Shown piece by piece: positions 15,941 through 20,337 of a DNA stretch of 20,337 nt (position 1 is the stretch's first letter; each line of letters begins with the position of its first letter). The notes below the pieces were generated by a model. The model did not search any database and was not told the DNA's origin. It saw only the letters and a list, made by a program, of their open reading frames with translations. The stretch is taken from NCBI GenBank assembly GCA_023265355.1, contig JAHFTZ010000003.1, positions 1 through 20,337 on the forward strand. The letters run 5' to 3'. The stretch is from Terriglobus sp. (GTDB lineage Bacteria; Acidobacteriota; Terriglobia; Terriglobales; Acidobacteriaceae). Both the position numbers and the translations under genes were made by a program.

Positions 15941-17493
15941 TGTGCTTCGACTTTCCGAATGGTGGCATTCTCTGTAGGAGTTGATTCAACGCAGGCTGAG
16001 GGCATGTCGTCCTGCAGTGTCTGCAGGAAGTACTTTGAGCTCTCACTATGCAGCGGCGCAAGGTAGCCAACGATCACGTAAGTGAGGAACGACGCAAGCA
16101 TGGGAGCACCCACGGCGATGGCATTATCGTAGCGCGACGGCATACCGAGCCACAGCGCTGGTGGAAAGATCTTGGCCAATCCAAATGTGGCAGCGCCCAT
16201 CACCCAGCACGCGATGGCTGCCGCAGGCCCACTGCGCCGGAAGGGCATCAGAAGGCCCAGCAGCATCGGAATAGCAATGGGCCCGATCAGCGCACCATAC
16301 CAGAGAATCACCAGCCCAATCACACCGCCGAAGTGGGAAGCGAAGAGCGCCAGAATCATGCTGAGCGTAAGGAAGCCGAACGTCGAGACACGGCCCAGCA
16401 AGAGCTGCGTTGCATCTCTCAGCTTGTCTCTTCCACCACGAAGCACCGGAACGATGTCGCGCACGATTACCGCTGAGACGGCGTTCGCATCGGACGAAGT
16501 CATAGCCATCGTGTGCGCAAACAAACCTGCAAGCACCAGTCCGATCAACCCCGACGGCAACAGCGTTTTGGTGAGTAGAGCATAGGACTCGGATGGATCC
16601 TGCAGGTGCGGGAAGATGATCGGCGCGGCCAGCATGGGAAAGAAGAGCACCGGTGGCCACACCAGGTAAAGCGACGCCGAAAGCATGGAGGATTTGCGAG
16701 CGTCTTTCCCCGTGGAAGAAGCAATGAAGCGCTGTGCCAAACTCCAGCTTCCGCCGTTGTAGGAGAGGAGATTCACAAAGAAATAAGTCATCGCGAAGAC
16801 CACGGTGTAGTCCCCGTGGAACGGCTTCACATGCTCCGCCGGAAGACACCGCCACATCGTCCACAGCGAACTCACGCCGCCCAGACGATGCAGCACTGCC
16901 ACCAGCATGGAGACACCGGCAACCAGCTGAATTACAAACTGACTGAGGTCGGTCAGCGCGTCGGCCCATAGGCCACCCATCACGGAATAAACGACGGTGA
17001 CGCCACCAGTGAGAAGGACTCCCCAGAAAAAAGGTACATTTGCGAAGGCGTGGAGCAGAATCGCGGAGGCGCTCCACTTTGCACCCACGTCAAAGATCTT
17101 CAGGAGAGCTCCGCTCCATCCCAGCAACTGCTGCGTCGGCAGGTTGTAGCGGATCTTCAGGTATTCGAGTGGAGAGATGACGTTCAATCGCTGCCGCATT
17201 CTCGACCACTTTGCCGGAAAAATCCCGAGTCCCGCCACCAGCGCGAGGGCGATGGAACACGCCCACCAGAAGTAGACCGTAATGCCCGAGGTGTAGGCCA
17301 GCGCGGCGTATCCCACAAAGACGGCAGAGCTGTACCCGGACATATGGTGCGATATCCCGGATAGCCACCAGGGCATGGAGCCGCCCGCGGTAAAAAAGTC
17401 ACTGGCTGTCTTGACCTTTTTACGTGCCCAGTAGCCGACACCGATCATCAGGACGAAGTAAGCCCCCAAGACGATCCAGGCTAACGGTCCCAC
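15937..17493 (-). CDS. SSS family sodium:solute symporter
   Basis: An inner-membrane transporter of the SSS/SLC5 family, about 518 residues from a GTG at 17493. That start is preferred over the ATG at 17532 because AGGAGAG lies 5 bases before it and the first helix (LAWIVLGAYFVLMIGVGYWA) follows directly; the longer start would place coding sequence in a palindromic operator. About 13-14 hydrophobic helices are visible. Family marks are TASDFFTAGGSMPWWLSGIS, the unwound first-helix region, and LAGLFAHTMAMTSSDANAVS late in the chain with sodium-site-like serines. It probably couples Na+ entry to uptake of a sugar or amino sugar, given its coupling to the NagB-like gene. It is the first gene of the minus-strand operon. 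Confidence 0.88.
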   Translation of the reverse strand: MGPLAWIVLGAYFVLMIGVGYWARKKVKTASDFFTAGGSMPWWLSGISHHMSGYSSAVFVGYAALAYTSGITVYFWWACSIALALVAGLGIFPAKWSRMRQRLNVISPLEYLKIRYNLPTQQLLGWSGALLKIFDVGAKWSASAILLHAFANVPFFWGVLLTGGVTVVYSVMGGLWADALTDLSQFVIQLVAGVSMLVAVLHRLGGVSSLWTMWRCLPAEHVKPFHGDYTVVFAMTYFFVNLLSYNGGSWSLAQRFIASSTGKDARKSSMLSASLYLVWPPVLFFPMLAAPIIFPHLQDPSESYALLTKTLLPSGLIGLVLAGLFAHTMAMTSSDANAVSAVIVRDIVPVLRGGRDKLRDATQLLLGRVSTFGFLTLSMILALFASHFGGVIGLVILWYGALIGPIAIPMLLGLLMPFRRSGPAAAIACWVMGAATFGLAKIFPPALWLGMPSRYDNAIAVGAPMLASFLTYVIVGYLAPLHSESSKYFLQTLQDDMPSACVESTPTENATIRKVEAQ

Positions 17494-17525
17494 GCGTTCT
17501 CTCCTGTTTGCGGCATGGGTGTATC

Positions 17526-17551
17526 TTGCCATGCAACCGGTTGCATGGCAA
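17526..17551. promoter_or_regulatory. Perfect 26-bp palindrome, LacI-family operator between symporter and GH36
   Basis: TTGCCATGCAACC followed immediately by its exact reverse complement. The core TGCAACCGGTTGCA with central CG is the classic form for LacI/GalR-family operators. It lies 33 bases upstream of the symporter GTG and 75 bases upstream of the GH36 ATG, so one bound dimer could control both directions. Confidence 0.85.
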
Positions 17552-17568
17552 ATGGTTTATTGGATAAA
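17541..17568 (+). promoter_or_regulatory. Possible promoter of the GH36 gene overlapping the operator
   Basis: TTGCAT (17541-17546), inside the palindrome, is followed after 16 bases by GATAAA (17563-17568) in an AT-rich run. Both are partial matches to sigma-70 boxes. If used, repressor binding would cover the -35 box. Confidence 0.35.
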
Positions 17569-17626
17569 TTTATTCGGATCGTGACATTGTTCTGCTGCTC
17601 CACACTCTTTATGGAAAGTGCGCATA

Positions 17627-19906
17627 ATGAATGTAAATTCTCTACGTGCGGGAGCTGTCTTGAAACGGTCTTATCGCTTTGTACAAAGAAATCTTGTTCG
17701 CCTCTTCGCCGTAGGAACCTTCGGTAGTCTCCTTCTCGCTGCTTCTCCGCTGCTTGCAGAGACAACTCCTGCGCATGTGCAGTTCGATTCGTCCACGCGA
17801 GTATTTCGTCTCGAAGGTGGCGACGTGACGTATGTTATTGGAGTAAATGGGAGCGAGCAGGTCCAGACCCTTTACTGGGGCAAGCACTTACCCGCGACGG
17901 AACACTTTGACGCTGCTCGTCCCTCACAGGGCAACGCTTCGTTCGACCCGCCTGTGACGACGACGCCACACGAGTACGTCGGTTGGGGCGGCGCTTTGTA
18001 TGTGCAACCGGATCTCAAGATCACCTTTCCCGATGGCAACCGCGATCTTGTGCTCAAGTACGTCTCGAACAAGGTGAGTGACGGTGAGCTTGCCATCGTG
18101 ATGAAGGACATCTCGCGCGAGGTTTATGTGACGCTGCAGTACCGGATGGATGCCGAAACGGGGATCCTCCGTCGTTCCGCAGAGATTGAGAATCGCACCG
18201 GATCACCTTTCACCATCGAGCAGGTGGCCTCCGGAACCTGGAACCTTCCTCGTGGAACGGATTATCGTTTGCGCTATGTCACCGGTCGCTGGGCAGGAGA
18301 GTGGCATCTTCAGGAGCAACCCGTGAACGGCGGCATGACGGTGCTCGAAAGCCGACGTGGGACAACGGGCGCGCAGAACAACCCGTGGTTCATGATCGAC
18401 CATGCCATTTCGAAGGATCAGGATGAGGGCAGTGTCTGGTTCGGCGCGCTGGGTTGGAGCGGTTCATGGCAGATCGCTATTGAGCAGGATGCGATGCAGC
18501 AGGTTCGCGTTACGGGTGGACCGAACGCCTTTGATTTTTCCTATCTCGTAAAAAAGGGGGATCGCTTCCAGACACCTTATTTCTACGGTGGCTACTCAAG
18601 CCATGGCGCAGGCGAGGCATCACGCCTTCTACATCGCTTTGAAGTGGATAGCGTGCTTCCCCATGCGCCTACGCCAAAGCTTCGCCCGGTCCTCTATAAC
18701 TCCTGGGAGGCGACGGAGTTCCGTGTGGACGAGCCCGGCCAGGTGGCCCTTGCGGAAAAAGCTGCGACCCTTGGGGTGGAGCGCTTCGTCATGGACGATG
18801 GCTGGTTCGGCCAGCGCAAGGACGACCATGCCGGTCTGGGCGACTGGAACGTCAACCCGCAGAAGTTTCCTCACGGTCTCAAGCCACTCATTGACAAGGT
18901 GCACGCACTGGGCATGGAGTTCGGTCTTTGGGTAGAGCCTGAGATGGTCAATCCCGATAGCGACCTGTATCGCAAACATCCTGACTGGGTTCTGAACTTT
19001 CCGGGACGCCCGCAGACCGAGGGAAGAAATCAGCTCGTGCTGAACCTGGCTCGTCCCGACGTGCATGCTTATGTGCTCCAGTGGCTCGATAAGCTGCTCA
19101 CGGAAAACGATATCTCTTTTATCAAGTGGGACTACAACCGCAACTGGGCAGAGCCGGGATGGCCAGCGGTTCCCGTGGGCGAGCAAAAAAATGTCTACGT
19201 CGACTTCACGCGGAACTTCTACGACATCCTGGAACAGATGCGCAAGAAACATCCCAACACCGAGTTTGAAAGCTGCTCTGGCGGCGGAAGTCGTGTTGAC
19301 CTGGGTGTAATGCGCTATACGGACGAGGTTTGGCCCTCCGACAATACGGATGCCTACGATCGCCTGTTTCTGCAGGAGGGCTTTACCTACGCCTACACCC
19401 CTGGTGTGATGATGGCCTGGGTTACGGATTCTCCTAACTGGGTTAATCGCCGTTCGGTGTCGTTGGATTACCGCTTCCTTTCCGCCATGCAGGGCTCGCT
19501 GGGCATCGGGGCAAATCTGAATGAATGGAAGCCGGAGGATTTTGCCACGGCGAAGCAGATGGTGTCTGCCTACAAGGGCATCCGGGAGACGGTACAGCGC
19601 GGTTCGCTCTACCGATTGATGTCGCCAAGAGAGGGAGAGGCCTCCGTAACTGAGAGCGTCTCCCGCGATGGCAAGCAGGCAGTTACCTTCGCCTTTCTTC
19701 ATTCGAGCACGCAGAATTATCCCTTTCCTCGGATTCATCTCCGCGGTCTCGACGAGAACGCGATCTACGACCTGAAGGCTCTCTCCGGAAAGCTCTCGTC
19801 CAACACTCCTGCTTTTGCAAGTGGAGCGTATCTCATGAACTTTGGGGTCGATGTCGATCTTCGAGGAGACTTCCAGGCGATGGCTTTCACGCTCAGCCGT
19901 CGTTAG
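17627..19906 (+). CDS. Secreted GH36 alpha-galactosidase
   Basis: About 759 residues, with GH36 (clan GH-D) architecture. An N-terminal beta-sandwich is followed by a (beta/alpha)8 barrel from about residue 345 (LYNSWEATEFRVDEPGQ, VMDDGWFGQRKDDHAGLGDW) and a C-terminal beta domain. The nucleophile is Asp502 in FIKWDYNRNW, and the acid/base is Asp572 in WPSDNTDAYDRL. The substrate-binding ESCSGGGSRVDLGV motif is intact. It releases terminal alpha-galactose (some relatives act on alpha-GalNAc). A signal segment (LFAVGTFGSLLLAASPLLA) ends near residue 44, so it is exported. ATG 17627 has GGAAAG 8 bases upstream. GTG 17618 and TTG 17660 (with GGGAG before it, giving a shorter signal peptide) are alternatives. 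It is divergent from the symporter operon and followed by a terminator. Confidence 0.92.
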   Translation: MNVNSLRAGAVLKRSYRFVQRNLVRLFAVGTFGSLLLAASPLLAETTPAHVQFDSSTRVFRLEGGDVTYVIGVNGSEQVQTLYWGKHLPATEHFDAARPSQGNASFDPPVTTTPHEYVGWGGALYVQPDLKITFPDGNRDLVLKYVSNKVSDGELAIVMKDISREVYVTLQYRMDAETGILRRSAEIENRTGSPFTIEQVASGTWNLPRGTDYRLRYVTGRWAGEWHLQEQPVNGGMTVLESRRGTTGAQNNPWFMIDHAISKDQDEGSVWFGALGWSGSWQIAIEQDAMQQVRVTGGPNAFDFSYLVKKGDRFQTPYFYGGYSSHGAGEASRLLHRFEVDSVLPHAPTPKLRPVLYNSWEATEFRVDEPGQVALAEKAATLGVERFVMDDGWFGQRKDDHAGLGDWNVNPQKFPHGLKPLIDKVHALGMEFGLWVEPEMVNPDSDLYRKHPDWVLNFPGRPQTEGRNQLVLNLARPDVHAYVLQWLDKLLTENDISFIKWDYNRNWAEPGWPAVPVGEQKNVYVDFTRNFYDILEQMRKKHPNTEFESCSGGGSRVDLGVMRYTDEVWPSDNTDAYDRLFLQEGFTYAYTPGVMMAWVTDSPNWVNRRSVSLDYRFLSAMQGSLGIGANLNEWKPEDFATAKQMVSAYKGIRETVQRGSLYRLMSPREGEASVTESVSRDGKQAVTFAFLHSSTQNYPFPRIHLRGLDENAIYDLKALSGKLSSNTPAFASGAYLMNFGVDVDLRGDFQAMAFTLSRR

Positions 19907-19946
19907 GAGTCGTAGTCCTGTTCCAGACTTCGAAGAAACGTACTCT

Positions 19947-19983
19947 AAAGAGGGGGTTGCACTTCGGTGCTGCCCCTTCTTTC
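19947..19983 (+). terminator. Strong rho-independent terminator after GH36
   Basis: AAAGAGGGGG, two mismatch/wobble bases, GCAC, loop TTCG, GTGC, then CCCC and TTCTTT form a long hairpin with a UUCG tetraloop and a U-rich 3' side. It starts 40 bases after the GH36 stop and separates that unit from the ABC permease. Confidence 0.85.
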
Positions 19984-20008
19984 ATCGCGCAGAATCGATG
20001 CGCCTCTC

Positions 20009-20014
20009 TATAAT
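20009..20014 (+). promoter_or_regulatory. Possible -10 box of the ABC permease gene
   Basis: A perfect TATAAT lies between the GH36 terminator and the permease. No good -35 box is seen at the normal distance. Initiation from it would start the RNA only a few bases before the likely start codon. Confidence 0.35.
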
Positions 20015-20023
20015 GAACAGGTC

Positions 20024-20337
20024 TTGCTCAATAAACTCACATTTGCCAATCTCGGTCATCGGCCTGTTCGTACGCTCCTGAGTATTTTGGCCATCGCTGT
20101 GGAAGTGACGATGATCCTCACGCTGGTGGGTGTGAGCAACGGCACATTGCATGAATCGGCGCGGCGCGCGCGAGGCACCGGTGCGGATATCCTGGTGCGT
20201 CCCCCGGGAACGTCCGCGATTTCCTCTGTAAGTTCCGCCCCTATGAGCGACAAGCTTGTGGATGTCTTCCGAGCGGAGCCCCACGTTGTCATGGTGACGG
20301 GCACGATCGTGCAGCCACTGGAACTCTTCGATACGCT
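20024..20337 (+). CDS. ABC transporter permease (MacB/FtsX-like), N-terminal part
   Basis: The frame is open to the window edge (104 codons seen). It begins LNKLTFANLGHRPVRT, followed by a membrane helix LLSILAIAVEVTMILTLVGV (about 18-37) and the start of a periplasmic domain (GADILVRPPGTSAIS). This matches the N-terminus of MacB/DevC/FtsX-type permeases, which work with an ATPase and often a periplasmic adaptor to export lipids, peptides or drugs, or to do mechanical work on envelope proteins. Start choice: the frame runs up to a GTG at 19967, but that lies in the terminator loop, leaving the TTG at 20024 as the only usual start before the conserved region. A weak ACAGG precedes it. The rest of the gene is beyond the window. 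Confidence 0.78.
   Translation, partial: MLNKLTFANLGHRPVRTLLSILAIAVEVTMILTLVGVSNGTLHESARRARGTGADILVRPPGTSAISSVSSAPMSDKLVDVFRAEPHVVMVTGTIVQPLELFDT

Noticed and set aside
18003..18016. GTGCAACCGG inside GH36 as a second LacI operator
   Set aside because: Only one half-site matches; the other half is not symmetric and the site lies in conserved coding sequence.
18629..19738. Minus-strand open frame (369 codons) opposite GH36
   Set aside because: GH36 catalytic motifs occupy the plus strand; the antisense frame is a by-product of GC-rich codon use.

Overview
The window reads as chromosomal DNA from an acidobacterium, most likely class Terriglobia (Granulicella, Terriglobus or Edaphobacter type). 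This is inferred from three things: a TonB-dependent receptor start with an N-terminal carboxypeptidase-regulatory-like domain, the mix of secreted glycoside hydrolases and peptidases, and moderately high GC. No rRNA, tRNA, CRISPR array or intact mobile element was seen.

Region 1 (1-2200) looks like an accessory or decaying stretch. It holds the start of a TonB-dependent receptor running off the left edge (minus strand), a broken COG0523 (CobW/YciC-type) metal-chaperone GTPase with a Fur-family-like inverted repeat just upstream, and an orphan minus-strand gene of unknown function.

Region 2 (2200-7660) carries two plus-strand genes: a secreted alpha/beta hydrolase (lipase-like) and a very large GH13 alpha-amylase-family enzyme that ends in a Lys/Ala-rich, histone-H1-like tail.

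Region 3 (7770-10820) has a minus-strand two-domain VOC (glyoxalase-fold) protein divergent from a Tat-exported (alpha/alpha)6-barrel glycoside hydrolase. The hydrolase converges on trxC so tightly that their stop codons overlap.

Region 4 (10376-17493, minus strand) is a long same-strand run. In transcription order it is: SSS-family sodium:solute symporter, NagB-like sugar-phosphate isomerase/deaminase (ATGA overlap), LacI-family regulator, secreted M14 metallopeptidase, Old Yellow Enzyme-type flavin oxidoreductase, thioredoxin TrxC. Facing away from it is a secreted GH36 alpha-galactosidase (17627-19906, plus). A perfect 26-bp palindrome of LacI-operator type sits between the symporter and GH36. 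The simplest reading is a locally regulated glycan-use locus: GH36 releases a sugar, the symporter imports it, the NagB-like enzyme acts on a phosphorylated amino sugar, and the LacI protein controls both directions.

A strong intrinsic terminator follows GH36. The window ends inside the start of an ABC transporter permease.
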